A stretch of 64,000 nucleotides of DNA from Lycocorax pyrrhopterus obiensis (GCA_014706295.1 JACSVZ010000016.1:6119168-6183167), one strand, 5' to 3'. Shown: positions 1 to 40,195, counted from the stretch's first letter. Numbers and translations are program-made. Notes: generated by a model from the sequence alone, not told the origin.

Positions 1-24
1 TTTAAAGTTTCTAGCATTGCTTAC

Positions 25-26610
<26,586 letters not shown>

Positions 26611-26639
<29 letters not shown>

Positions 26640-26669
26640 TATGGAATCTCAATAATATCATAACCACAT
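26611..26669 (-). promoter_or_regulatory. Two short upstream ORFs overlapping through ATGA and running into the PIK3CB start
   Basis: In the leader of the first coding exon, uORF1 starts at 26669 and encodes three codons (M-W-L) ending at TGA 26660-26658. uORF2 starts at 26661, sharing ATGA with that stop. It runs 16 codons out of frame across the PIK3CB ATG to a TGA at 26613-26611. The reading is direct. A translational role is inference and depends on the acceptor at 26672 being used. Confidence 0.5.
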
Positions 26670-26672
26670 GGC

Positions 26673-29600
26673 CTTAGGGGAAAAAAAACCCTAAAATTCA
26701 GTATACTTAACCTTCTATAATTAGACACACATTTTAAAGTCTTTGGAAAGTTTACATAAGCCTGCTTTGAACAGCTCAGCTTACAGCTCTGGGGTCTCAA
26801 ATGCCAGTATCGCAAACACATAAGCATAGTTCTACTCATTAATGTCATTTAATATAATAAAAGTATTTTCCTGGCAAAGCAGTATTGTTGAGATGTTTGT
26901 ATCATTAAAACTAAGTAATAAGAGAAAAAACTAATTAGAGGTTAGCTGAAACAAAGTTAGAAATTAATTTCAAGTTCTCTCTAAACCTTTACCTGTGTAA
27001 AACACAACCAAAGTAAACGTCTTGGATGAAGCATGGCAATATTTCATATGAAAACTCTGGATCAGTTTCATTATTTTATTTTTTGCAAATTTCCTGTTAG
27101 TTGTCCACAAATGTGGCCAGTGACATATTCAACTTGAAAGTCTGAATTAATAGCAGGAAAAATTTCTTCAACTCTACTAGAAAGTGAGATTTTCCTGTAA
27201 AGACACTTAACTCAATTTGTTTTCACCCGTAGAGAACGATCATCCTCTATGAAATCCACCCTCTGTGTGAACTCTACCCACTGCAGGGTAGGAGGAAACC
27301 CAGTCTGTGATCTCCTTCAGCTCACTACACTGGCTTCCTGACTGCTTGCCCACTGTGTTTCAGGACATTTTTATTTACTCTTAATGCTACCACCAGTTTT
27401 TCTGACCTTCCAAGTCTTCTTTTTTGACTACCACTATGTAAAGCTGAGTTTTCCCTTCAGCCATAGCTCACTTAATCATGTACCTTCCTCCTCCAGCTGC
27501 CAAAGGGATGGGAAGCATTGGAAAACACTATTGTAAAGCACTTTAATAGACAAGTTACCCCTACATCTTCCCAATTATTGTTGGACAGCATGAGGTGTGG
27601 GAAATCACCATTCGTAACAGAGTATGTCAGAATGTGCAACTCCACTTACAGCTTTCCAATATTTTAATTGGAAATTCCCTTCCCTACAATTGATAGGAGA
27701 TGATGCCAGCAGCACAAAAATCAACTTGCCAGTTCAAAGCTGCCTCAGGTATTTGACAACACACTCCAGTCCCACGTCTAACTGCCACATAAATACATTG
27801 AATAACAAGACCCAAATCATTCCAACACCTTTCCATTTGGCCTTGGCAAAGCTGTGAGGACCAGCACAAGCTGCCAACACATCTTGTAACTGCACTAATA
27901 CATGGATCACTTCAGATTTTGTGTGTACTAAATAAAAATACAGCAGAGATTTCATTAATGCCAAATAAAACACCTCTAAATTTCAGAAAGCATAAATACA
28001 TAAGGAAAAACATTTTTCCTCAATAGAAGCAACAATTAGGGAGCTCCTACCATCATCACTATCAAATAATAGTTTTGCCACCATTATGTCCACATTTTCC
28101 TCCAAGAAAGTCCACTACACTGACCAGACTGAATTAAAACAATAAGAATCAGAGGTGGGGGTGTGGTAAAAATAACAAATCTGATATGAAAGTATTTTAT
28201 ATGAATTACCAGAGTTTACAAATCCATCCATTCATCAGTGGATGTGAGAAGTTTAGCATGGTGTGTGAGCTCTAAGCTGCCTAAAGGAAAGAAATAAAAT
28301 GTTACCCCATCATTACACCCAGCAGAGACTACATTACTGGAAAAACACAACATCTGCCCAAAAAACGAATCTAGACAAAACGTGTAATTCCTCCTTACCA
28401 ATCAGTCAACAAGCTACTATTTTAATGGGATACTACTGGTTTTCCTCCATCCAGTTACTTGGACCCATAAAATCCTGGCTGCAATTCTGTTGTAACTGAA
28501 ATCAGTAATCAGCAATAAATAATAATAATACTATACATTTTTCATACTTGGATGCACATGTTTTCAGTTATTTTGTGTGGTCATGAGGGTAAAATAAAGA
28601 GGTATTTTCATTACAAAGCATTACTTGGACAGGTACAGCAGCAAGTAAATCTGTTTTATGTAGTTATTTTGTATATAGTTCATTCCTGCTTTAATTCAGC
28701 ATATCTTTTCTATTTTCATCCTCTTTCAGATGTTTTTCACAGTTGCAATTGTTGAAACCACTTTAGTGCATCAACAAGGGTTTAAAATGTTCAAAGAAAC
28801 AAGACTTAAAAATGCTGCTCCAGACACCACAACACAGAGAGTTATAAAGTTCTTGTAAGATACTTGTTTGTAATTACAGATTTCCAACACAGACACCAGA
28901 ATCATTTAAAATTCCATTTGCATTTCCAATTAAAAAGGGAAGAGAAGCCATCTCACCAATCGGAGCATGCTGAGGAGCTATTCTTGCTTTCAGGCACTTA
29001 CTTAATATTTCCTTCCTCAAGGAAACAGGTCAGTGTGTTTTGCAGCCAGCACCCTGTTTCTGCCCCAAGAGCTGACATCACAGGGCCCAAGAGAGAACCA
29101 GTTTTTATCCTGAGAAACACAAGATTGCCAACCCACAGCAGCTCTGGGGATGAGTCCCGGCCCCAGCTGTGACATGTGTGGTGGCACTGGTGACTAACTA
29201 ACAATATCACATCTAGGAACCGAAACAAAGGCAAAAAGCCATCTGGACTGGGAGCAACAACACCAGAGACATTTTAAGCAACTTCGAGCTAAAGGAAAAA
29301 AACCAACAATTAAAATAATAATAAAAAGCTATTTCAGGCTGTTAACCTCATAGCTATTCCTGCCCACTGTCACAGTAACAACAACTTCACACACAAAAGA
29401 AGGAAGTAATCAAACCAGCACTTAACCTCGGCTACTCAAGTGTCTAATCAATGACTTTGAATTCCACAGGAGCAAAGCCCAATACAAAATGCTTTTCTAA
29501 GTCACAGGTAGTACTGACAGACAGCATTCAAACCTTCCCATGTAAAGTGTAAATTTTCTCTAAGCTTTAACCTGCAAATTTCAGATTCATATATATGTGT

Positions 29601-32159
29601 GTGTGCCCACACACTCACTCTCTTCATCAATTTGTATTTTAATATACCACCAGTTCTGCCAGAGCTGTTTATACTAATGGAAAGAAGTTGAACACAGATG
29701 AGTAAAACATCTGCAGAAGAAGAAAATTTAACACTCATCTTGGTATTTATTTATATAACATACACAAAGAAGAAGCCCTACAACAAGATTTCTCAATTGG
29801 GTGCTGCTGTTTTGGTTTTTAAAGGACTTGCCATTCTCTAGGCAGACAAAAGAATTTGCTCTGGTGCTAACAGCCTTATTCCTGAAGCCAAAAGACCTTA
29901 CAGATTTCTCCTCACCTCCCAACAAAAGTACATCTCATCATTTAAACCAACAAGACCACTGGGAAAGGAAAAAAGGAAAAAACAAACAAAGACAAAAAAG
30001 GGCTACCAGAAGCAGGCTGCTTCTTCGTTGATTTCTGAAATAGTTTAAGGACAGACGACAGTCAAAAGTAAGCGACACATATTTTTATGTGAATTGCAGC
30101 CCACTCATGCTTTCCTCCTAACCAAAACAGAACTAGAATCACACATCCTGGGCTATACAGAGCAGGTACGAAACTAGTTTGGAAAAAAAAAAATGTAGGC
30201 AACACTTCCAGCAAGTGTTGGCCACCAGCAGAACCCCTGGAACATTGCACAGTACCAGTTGACAAAACCCAGGCATTCAGAACATCCCCAGGAGTTACAG
30301 ATTTATTCTTTAGACTAAATGATCAGTAGGATTTCAGAAGCTGTGATTACAAACCAGGGCAGTGTTCTCTTACTAAACCACCCACCCATTTTCCTGAGGG
30401 CAGGCAAGACTATCTTGTGCCAAGCTCAAATCCATCGTGACTACTTCAGGACATCACTGAGAGCCCAGGACCACCCAGCTGCAAAGGGTTCACACCACGG
30501 CAGCAAGAGCTGGTGAAATAAATCAGTTTTACCCCTGGTGGGTAGTTAACTGGCACATGTACAGGAATTAAATCCAGGAGGTGCAAATATCTGACATAAA
30601 ACAGTGCCAACCAAGAAGATACAAAGGACAAGCATGGGAGAGAGTTTGTTAGGTTATCCTGAAATGAAGAGCTGCCCAAGAACATGCTCAGAGAGAGCCT
30701 GTCTGGAACACTGCAAAAAATGAGACATGGAATAACAATGCAATGAACTCTCCTTTGAAAATCACTTATCGTATCAGCAAAAGACTTAGACATTAAAAAG
30801 GAACCAAATCCACTTGAATTGTCATCAACACTCAGCATTTATCTGTGTCAGATAAGTTCTTCTAAAACCAGCTTTTTGAAGAATGCAGCAATTATGAAAA
30901 CTCACGCTGTCATTAAATCCTTTACTTGTGAACTCACCACAAATCCCCTATCACTCATCCTTTGAGGTCTGTTTCTGTTGTTAAAAGAACATCAACATAA
31001 AATCCAATGCAACATTCAGTGTTTCATCTTGAACTATAATCCAGAAGAATACTAATAGAACACAAGTAAAAGTAGCAGCAAAGGTGGTGGTAATTATAAA
31101 TACACATATAATGCAATGTCAGAGGAAAATTCTGATGCCCTGGTATCTCTCATAGCATTTATTCTCCTGAGCACCAAGAAAATCTCATATTTGGAAAAGT
31201 CTTTAGAAGAGCTATCTTACATCTGAAATGATGTCACCCACCCCTGAAAAGTGGTCAGAGTTCTCTCAGGATGAAATCAGTATGCTACCATCCCAAACAG
31301 ATGGCAAAAAGCTGGAGGGGAGGATTATTTATATATTAAAAAATAATTTTCCTTAAGAAAAATTATTTCTTTGTACTAAATAAAAATATATATAATTACA
31401 CCACCTCTTCTAAACAGAGGTGCATTTTAAGGGCACATAAATATCTACAGCTCTTCAAGTTAAATATAAAGCTGGATTTACTTTTCACTAAACCCATGAA
31501 TATTTACATAAAAGACAAATATCAGAAGCTAACTTGTTTTGGATATACAAAAACTAAGGGCACTGTGCTTATCCAGATTTTTGCTTTATGTAATAAGTTG
31601 TTACAACTGTTGAGCACCACATCCAAGACAATCATCACTGTGATCAATACAGCTCTTTATCTACTGCTTGCTCTGTCATGTGGCAGTCAAGGGGCTAAAA
31701 AAAAAAAAGTCTTGCAGTAGTGAAAAGGGCCACCCCATCCAGACACACAAGAACAGTGTTTAAACAGTATCTTACTGTCCAGAACAGAGGAGATGACAAT
31801 CTGACCACAGTCATTTTCTAGGAAACAGCAGCAGCATATCACGTAGTCTAAGTAGGAGAAACACTAAGCACTTACACAATACAATCATTGTAACCGTTTT
31901 TCTAACTACGTAAACATCTAGTACTATAAAAAGATGAGCAAGCTATAAATGAAATATCTGAGAACAAGGGAAAAAAAACTAGTAGAAAGACGGAAAATGA
32001 GTCTGAACACACAGGGAGACTTATGTCCTATGAAACTTAGAAGGCCTTTAGAAAAAGTTTTAAAACAAAATTGAAAAATCTGATGTCTTCTGAAGACATT
32101 TAAGACAAATATATGCATTAGATCAGTGCCAGTTCATGGCTCTGTAGAACTACGTCCTC
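26673..32159 (-). other. PIK3CB: PIK3CB intron 1, 3' part: no gene seen
   Basis: This is AT-rich unique sequence running up to the first coding exon. It has A11 and A12 runs at 30183 and 31697. Short open frames have no recognisable motif. I see no exon, RNA gene or interspersed repeat here. Confidence 0.7.
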
Positions 32160-32280
32160 TTCTGTTCCTCAATCTGTACCAGATTCCCGGGAGCTGTTCT
32201 GCAGCCCAGGGCAGTGTCCGAGAGCTGCCTGGGACTGCCACAGGTCGTGACAGCGGCACTTCGGGCACCAGCTCGGCTCT

Positions 32281-32945
32281 CTCCCCTCATCGCTCCTGTT
32301 CCATCCCCTCATCAGTCCCATTCCCTCCCGTCATCACTCCCGTTCCATCTCCTCATCAGGCCCATTCCCTCCCGTCATCACTCCCGTTCCATCTCCTCAT
32401 CAGCCCTGCTCCAAACCCTCATCGCTCCCATTCCATCTCCTCATCAGCCCTGCTCCAAACCCTCATCGGTCCCATTCCATCGCCTCATTAGCCCTGGTTC
32501 CATCCCCTCATCACTCCCGTTCCATCCCCTCATTGCTCCTGTTCCACCCCCGCATCAGCCCCGTTCCATCCCATCGCTCCTGTTCCATCTCCCCATCGCT
32601 CTCGTTCCATCCCCTCAACAGCCCCATTCCATCTCCTCAACAGCCCTGTTCCATCTCCCCATCGCTCCCGTTCCCTCCTCTCATCGCTCCTGCTCCATCC
32701 CTGCATCAGCCCTGTTCCATCTCCCCATCGCTCCCGTTCCCTCCTCTCATCGCTCCCGTTCCATCCCTGCATCAGCCCTGTTCCATCTCCCCATCGCTCC
32801 TGTTCCATCCCCTCATCGCTCCCGTTCCATCCCCTCATCGCCCCCATTCCCTCCTCTCATTGCTCCTGTTCCATCCCTGCATCAGCCCTGTTCCATCCCC
32901 TCATCGCTCCCGTTCCATCTCCCCATCGCTCCGGTTTCACCCCAC
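32281..32945. repeat. 22-bp-unit minisatellite, about 30 copies, with 44-bp and 66-bp higher-order structure
   Basis: The plus strand repeats a pyrimidine-rich 22-bp unit built around CGTTCCATCCCCTCATC. In the left third units pair into 44-bp blocks (containing CAGCCCTGCTCCAAACCC). Further right they form 66-bp triplets that occur twice almost unchanged near 32661-32792. It lies in PIK3CB intron 1; the transcribed strand is purine-rich with GGGGATGG and ACGGGAGC runs. It is probably variable in length between individuals. Confidence 0.95.
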
Positions 32946-32948
32946 CCG

Positions 32949-32987
32949 CAGCTCACTCTGAGGGCAGCCCACAGCCAGAGTGAGCTG
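32949..32987. repeat. Perfect 12-bp inverted repeat (stem-loop)
   Basis: CAGCTCACTCTG at 32949-32960 is followed after 15 bases by its exact complement CAGAGTGAGCTG at 32976-32987. It begins right at the end of the minisatellite. Confidence 0.85.
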
Positions 32988-35900
32988 TTCAGCTTTTCCC
33001 CTTCCTGGCTGTCCCCTCCCATGCCAGCCACAGGCACACAATGGGAAAACACGGCGAACAACCACCCCAGTTTTCCCGGGGCCCAGGGAGCAGCCTCGCC
33101 CTGCGAGCAGCAGGCACCGTGCGTGGAGGAGGGTGCGGGGAGAACACAGCCCTCACGCTCCGGCAGCGGGCACAGGGTGGCATCAGGGTTAACGAGGAAC
33201 TGCAGCCGAGGTTTGGTTTGAAGGTTTAACGGGGCAAGAGCAAGCACCACCTATGCCAAGCAGTGCATGTGCTACCAAGAGCTGGATTTTCTGTTCACCC
33301 CTCCCAGGTCACGCAGGACCAATAGTGACCCTCTTAAACCCAGCACCCAATGCACTGACAACTCAAATGTGTGCCACTGCTGACCACGGAAACCACCGCA
33401 GACCGTGCCATGGGAATTCTTATTTAGCCCTAAAGAGTGAACCCCCTTAAGGTTCCGGCCTTCTATAGGTGAATCTCCATCCAAACTGCTTCCAAATCTA
33501 AAAATAAAATACAATCAATTTGATGATAAATACAAATGCCTAAATCAGAGATCTTTCCACTCCACAAATGTCACGGGTATCTATCTACAATAGCAAAGAT
33601 TTTAAGAATTCAAGGCATCTACAAAGTAGCCTGGAAAGTTATTTTTAAAGATCATGTGGTACTATAAATATTTCCCAGCAGTTTAGTTCAACTGCCACGT
33701 GAGCTGGCCCTATGGAATGGAAAATTAAATGTCCGTTTAGTCAGGGTTCCTCCAGAAATCAGAACAAAAATATCACCATTTAGTTTTCTAAAAATAGCTA
33801 TGTACAGAAAACATGAAAGGCCTTTTTCAAAGGCCTCATTCCCTCACAGTGCTCACACTGGTACCAAGAGTGGTCTCTCAGCCATAAAGTCTAGATTCTC
33901 TCATTTTTCTCATGAAATACAGCTAATTTTCCACAAACAAAGATAATTTCATAAGGGTTTTTTATCCCAGATCCCAGATTATCTTGCCTGTTCATCTCCT
34001 GTAGCTTTATTCCTCTGGTGCACCCATACCATTATGCACCAAGTTTTAAAAACTGAAGTCAGGATTTCAAAGCCACAATGAATGCAGGTTCTACTCAGAT
34101 ATTAATGCCTCTAAATAAAAGTGGCCCAGTTTTCAAGAAATGCTGAGCATCTGAATTTGCAATTGACTTACACAGGACTTAGAGAGATGAAAAAAATGCA
34201 GACATGTTAGCTGGTTTCAAATTAAAATTTAATTTAAGTAACTTCATTTGAACAGATGGTTAGGTTAGATTACCTCTAGTCACCCCTTTTTACAAAAATT
34301 ATTCTACAATTCAATGAAAGTATAGTTTTAAAACTAGCTGTGAATGAGATTGTCTTCAGAATTTTTTTTCCTGGAAAACAAGTCTACATGTAGAGAACAA
34401 CACTACTGAAATGGTATTCCAGACTCAGAAGACTTATAGATTTGGCTTGAACAATGAGGATAGAAGGAAAATCTTACTTCCTGTTACTTTATACTCAGGC
34501 AAATACACACATTTGCTGCTCCCTCCAAAGAATATTCATGATGAACTGAACAAGTGAATAAAACTTAAGTCCCAGGCTTCTGATAGACTTCTGACAATTC
34601 ACAGGCAGCACATAATTCATAACGAACACAAAACAGTAACATATCAGCTTCTCCCAGCTAATTCACAGCCAGCCTCTGCTCTACCTTGAAATGACTGCAT
34701 AGATACATTAAAATATAAATAAAGAGTTTCAGGCCATCCTTTTGATTTGCGCAAGTGAGCTGCAGGGAGAAGAAAAACTCCTTTCACATTTCAATATTAA
34801 TGTGTGAAATTGTCTTTAGAAGCATCCAATCACTCAATCACACTGAAGCTGGGGACACTATGAGAAAACATTCCCTTTCAGCTCGCTGGAATGCAGTTCT
34901 GCATGGTTGAAGAAGGAGGGAATATAAAGGAATGGAAGAAAACAGCAGATTAGAAAAGCACTGTCATATGAGTAACAGTTCATTTGACACCTTGACCAAC
35001 AGAGTCAGGGGGACAAGAAGGAGAAAAGCTCAAAGGAAAAAAAGCCCAGGCCAGTTATTCAGTATTCTATACCAATTGGGCTGTGAGAAAACATCTGGTA
35101 GATTCACCTTTAGAAGCATTTCTAAACAGCTCTCTTAGATATTTTGGGAAATTTTCAATAGCAGCAGGCAGAGTGGGCCCTGCCATGAGGGGCAATGCAT
35201 TCAGCATAGCACACTCCGGGACAGAAAGGTGAGACTCAAGATTTGGGCAAAGATTAGAGCTGGTGAGTTCACAACCCGGATAACTCCCTTTGGCACGGCA
35301 GAGCACTGGAGACACTTTATGGACTAGAGGGAGGCTAGCATGGAATGTTAGGGTATGTTGGGTTCCAAGAATACACTAAACATTTAAAGGATGCCATGCT
35401 CACATGGATATTTTAAACAAACAAACAAAACCAAGCTTAACAAAAAAGGTGAATGGAGGGGGCACAAGGGAAGGAGGACAACTAGACAGTCCGACTGAAT
35501 GGGAAAGGCAGGAGGCAGAGGTGACCCAGAATAAAGATGCCAGTTTAACACAGGCGAGTCAGGCTGTTTCCATAAAGCTGCCCCAGTGCTTGTGCCAGCA
35601 CGGTGAGGGTGCAGAGAGAAGCAAGAGCAGTGGCAGAGTGGCAGTTTCTCGCAGCCTCAGGGCTGGCTGGCCACTTGACAGCTCTTAACATCATTTCAAA
35701 AAACGTAGGCAAAACTAGAGCCTAAAGGCCCGGCTTTCTAACAGCCCAAGCTATTATTAGAACTACCATGCAATGTCTCTGTCATGAACCTCAAAAGATG
35801 CATTAATAACCTGTGCTTTTATTGATTTATTGTACTAAGTAAACTGTAGGTGCCCTGTCCCCCCGTTGCTAAACAAGAATTGTTCCAGACTTCTTAACAG

Positions 35901-36913
35901 TCTGACAACAAAACTAGGAAATAATAAACCAGTATTAGTTCTGCTCTCTGGTATTTCCTTGCCTGTTCTACCACTCAAAATAATTTTTTATTCCACTGTA
36001 AACACAAAGGAAACATTCCACTTATAAGATATTTAAATACATAAATAGTTACTATTTCCTCTCCTTTGGAAATGTACAAATGGACCCAGACCATCAAATC
36101 TCACCAGCAGCCAACTTTTTCCTTCAGCTATTAAGATGTTACATCTAGATGACATTCTACTATAAAAAAAAGTTAGAAGCTGAGGTTTTCCTGTAAGTAG
36201 ATACGTCTTCACACAGGGACTAAAAGATTCACCTATTAATTATTTCTGGTATTTTGATCAAAACCTCTAGGAAAGAGGGTTATTCACCAGCAGGCAGATT
36301 GCATATGTCTACAGAGAGAGGTGAACCAGTGAAACAATTAAAACCAGTTGAATACTAATGAGGAGTGAAATTTTCACCTACAAGAAGGGCACACAGACCA
36401 AAACACAGAGCTATCACATGAGCAGACTGTGCTAAAGCCTCATACAGAGATGCCATGGACCCTACAAGGTAGAAAGATGCCCTTTAATGGAAAAAAATAT
36501 AAATTTTACGTGCTTCATCAGGCCAGACATTCTTCCTGATGAGGTCTGTTTCTTACATAATCTGGTCTGGATTTTTGCAGTTATTTTTGTTCCAACACCA
36601 GCTTCAATGCCCTCATCACACAGATCCAGAGGTGGCTGTTCACAGCCATTTGTTATATGGACAGGACTGTTCAATGCTGACCAAGCACTGAAGGAAATCA
36701 AACAATTCAACTCTAATGCAAATAGATGTATTTTATGCACCTTTTTCATGACACTTATTTATGAAGACAAGTTGAAATACAATGCCATTCGGTAGAAAAA
36801 CACAATCCTAAAAATCCCACACAATTGACACTTTTGTCATGAAGTTAAACGTAACAAAGCCAAAAGTAGCCCTGGCCATTCATCATAAGGACCAAAAATA
36901 TCTAAGATTATGT

Positions 36914-37180
36914 AGGAATTACAGACTATTTAGCCCGAAAAGGACCTCTGGGAGTCAGCTGGTCCCAAGATTAGCTCCAACACTGAAGTTAAAGCATGTT
37001 GCTTAGGAGTGCGCACACATAATTTTGCAAGTCTCCGTGGATGGAGGCTCCACAGTATCCCAGAAATGCAGCTACCCCTGGGGCCTTCGGCATCCCTTCA
37101 GCAGTCAGTCCTTGGCTGACTGCTCCTGGGGTTACTTTTCTCCAGTTGTGAGATTCAGCATCTGCTTCTAAGACTTCATG
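36914..37180 (-). mobile_element. Old, diverged CR1 LINE fragment
   Basis: Reading from AATTACAGACTATTTAGCC, the order of motifs (AAAGGACCTCTGGGAG, GATGGAGGCTCCACAG) follows the reverse complement of a CR1 3' region but with many changes. The identity is probable, not certain. It lies in intron 1. Confidence 0.55.
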
Positions 37181-37660
37181 AGAACTCCACCTGGCTTTTT
37201 AAATGTGAATAGAGATGCTACTTAGACTTTATTTTAATGCTCTTAGTACTTTAATTAAAAAATTCCAATTGCAAAATACCTTGTGATGATCAAAATGCAC
37301 ACAAGTACACACAAATGTCCAACTAAAAACAACCAAAAAAAAGAGTTCTGAAACATTTTCCCAAAAAGAAAAAATCAGAATCAATTTCAAGTTGTAACAA
37401 TGGAATTCTAAGTCCCTTAAAAAAGGGTGGGGGGGGAAGGAAGAAGCACAAGTTTACTGAACACCTGAGCAAGTTTTGTGTCTGGCATAAGCCTAAACAT
37501 GATGATTTAAAATGACTAAAGCTGTCTCCAGTGAACATTCTTCATTTTATTTGTTCGGGGAGCTCAGTTTCAACTTTATTGTCTATCTGTTTTGGTGACT
37601 TGATTACCAGAGTCAAGAATTAACTTGTCAAACTAAGTGTGCAGGCAGCAAACAGGTTGG

Positions 37661-37677
37661 TTTGTTTGTTTGTTTGT
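37661..37677. repeat. (TTTG)4 microsatellite
   Basis: Four tandem TTTG units lie in intron 1. Confidence 0.85.
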
Positions 37678-39741
37678 ACTGGGACATTGTGAACATGCCT
37701 GTATTTCTACTGTGTAGTCTAGTAAGGCAGCAAAAGACAAATAACTCCACATAATCCAGCTCCTGAGAACTTCAGGGGTCAGAACTCAGAATCAGGTGCT
37801 ACAAGAATGTTGCACATGAGTATTTACCAGTCATTTGACATATGCCCTAGATCAGGAACTGATGCAAATTTAAATATGCTGACTAAAAACTGTAGCATTT
37901 CTTCCAAGTACTTAGAGAAAGGGAACTAACACGCATTAACTTCTTTAAATCCACATTTAATTGAAAATTTTATAGTGGATTTTTTTTTAAGGGAGGAAAT
38001 CAATCAACGCAAACTTGTTATTCTGCCAGTTAAAAACACTTTGCTAAAAACACCAAGTACGAAAAGCTTTTCTTGCCTGATTAGGTTCCACAGACATTTT
38101 TCTACCCAAATTATGACACCCTATACACATCCATGTTTAAAGAAGCTAAGAGGAGTCATCTCCTCTTGGTAATAAAGCAAGATGCCAAAATATACTTCTT
38201 GTAAATTAAAAACACTTCTCACCCCTTTCAGTTCTAATGGCCAGGTACTTTTCATTCCCAACCAGGCATTCAAGAGTATTTCCAGTGACTCCTGCAGAAT
38301 TACATTCACATTATCCCACAGCATGAATAAAATGCATCAGACATAGGCAGTTTTTTCCCAGTTTCTAAGGAGAATATGTTTAAGAATCTGACAATCTGAT
38401 GCAAAGTCGTAGAAAAATGATTACACTTCTCATCTCAAGCACATGAAGCAGACAGAAATTAAGAATTACACTGTATCAGTATGTAAATGTTTATTTATCT
38501 GGTAGCAAAAGGTGCAATCCTTTTGTGGAAGGTGCAAGTCCCTGCATTAGGTAGAGAGGCTTCTTTTATCATAAGAGACACATATGTGTCAGCCCAGAAT
38601 TCACAAAAGCTAGAAGTGAACTACAAACAGCGAAGAAAAGATGTATCTGAGACTCATAAATTGAAAACCTAAGCCAGTTTGATGAATGATGGGACTACAA
38701 TACAGGACAAATAATAGTGACAACAAAAATATTAAAGTCACTCAGAAGAGCCATGACTGGAGAGTAACAGACAAAAAAAAAAAAGCGTATTTTCAAATTC
38801 CCTGGAAAATACAAGCAGTGCTTTAATTTTTGCCAGCAAATAGAGGCTTATATGTAATCACATCTATACCACACAACTCCCTGCTCAAGACCACGGCCAG
38901 CATACACAGCAGCCAAGAGAAAAACCTGAACCCCATTTAAATTTCACAAGATACAACTACTTCCAACATGGAAGATGGTTCAGTGAGAATCCATGAGCCC
39001 ATCACCAGCCGATCAACTGAAATGAGCACGGAGTCACCCATTTATTTTCTTAATATAACTATAACAAAGTTAAATACAATAAAAGCCTCATAACCATGCT
39101 GACTTTACAAGCAAAAGATAATAGAAAACAAGCCAAAAAAACCCCAGCCCTGTAATACTTACTCCAATTAATCTTTCCTGTTTCAGTCTGACTGTGTAGT
39201 GAAGATACTTTTATTAAACATTTTCTTCCTATTACTCTTGTTTTTCCAGAAGATTCCACGAGATGACCTCAATATGATCTAAGTAAAGCAAAACACAACA
39301 TGATGTAACTGACCAAATGAGAAAATCAGTAATTTGTATTTGGTTTAAAAGCTGCACCAACTTTCTGTGCAGAAATACCTAATTAATCACACTATTTTTT
39401 ATTGTCTTCAAATACTACAGCACCACATTCAGATTACACAATCTAACAATTAAATGAATGTCAAATCCACAAATGCCCTGCTACCAGAAAGGAAAAAAAG
39501 GAAGTAATAATTAGAATATGCCATTTATTCTAATAAATAGTATGATAATTAGTCAAAAACGTTCTTAGCTGCTACAAATATTTTCAAATTTTTATACACT
39601 CAATTTGAATCAGACCAGCAGATGTCCATTGCAGTTAAAGACAAAAAAAAGGGAGACAGAGTTGCCTTCATTATCGTAAGCACATTTTCTTTTTTTCCTC
39701 TGGGCTGTAAGCTGATTTTGGTGGAGGTTTTATGTTTGGTT

Positions 39742-39753
39742 GGGGGGGGGGGG
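39742..39753 (+). repeat. G12 homopolymer
   Basis: Twelve consecutive G lie in intron 1; the PIK3CB transcript would carry C12. Confidence 0.9.
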
Positions 39754-40177
39754 TGACTTTTTTAAAGAGTGCAATATTATCTGTTGTTCTACTATGGAGA
39801 AGTAGAGTTGATGACACAAGTGATCCCGTCTTCCTATCCATAGTTCAACGTGTGAAAGGTTCAGTAGGTCTCTGACCAACAAACACCCTGCAGATGTACA
39901 GAGCAAAACACCTCCACAGAGCCAAGATATCATCCTCATTAGCTCTACCTTGCAAATCAAGCTCTCAATAAAGAGAAGTAAACAAAAACTACTCCAATCC
40001 CCCTTGAGCACAAAGCAGTGCTATCGGTTTGCACTGATGTTATCTACAGGTTTGTAGGCCAAGCCACAAAGCACAAGACACGTATCTACACTGCACTTCC
40101 CATAAACAATTATTTTTCTAAACCACATCAAGTCAGTCCCACTGTGCTTGTAAGAACTCAAAACAGCACAGTGACCA

Positions 40178-40195
40178 GGAGGGAGGGAGGGAGGG
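40178..40195 (+). repeat. (GGGA)n tract with G-quadruplex pattern
   Basis: GGAGGGAGGGAGGGAGGG contains four GGG runs separated by single A, a canonical G-quadruplex pattern on the non-transcript strand. Confidence 0.85.

Larger units (their letters stand above)
32160..33240. other. GC-rich intronic block around the minisatellite
   Basis: About 1.1 kb of GC-rich DNA surrounds the minisatellite, with non-repetitive GC-rich flanks at 32160-32280 and 32946-33240. The rest of intron 1 is AT-rich. I recognise no exon. A regulatory or alternative first-exon role is possible but unsupported. Confidence 0.5.

Noticed and set aside
32281..32945. CRISPR array
   Set aside because: Units are contiguous with no unique spacers, and the genome is vertebrate.
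32214..33221. 335-codon serine/proline-rich open frame on the plus strand
   Set aside because: It is produced by the 22-bp minisatellite, which lacks stops on that strand in all frames. It has no codon bias or domain and lies antisense in a PIK3CB intron.
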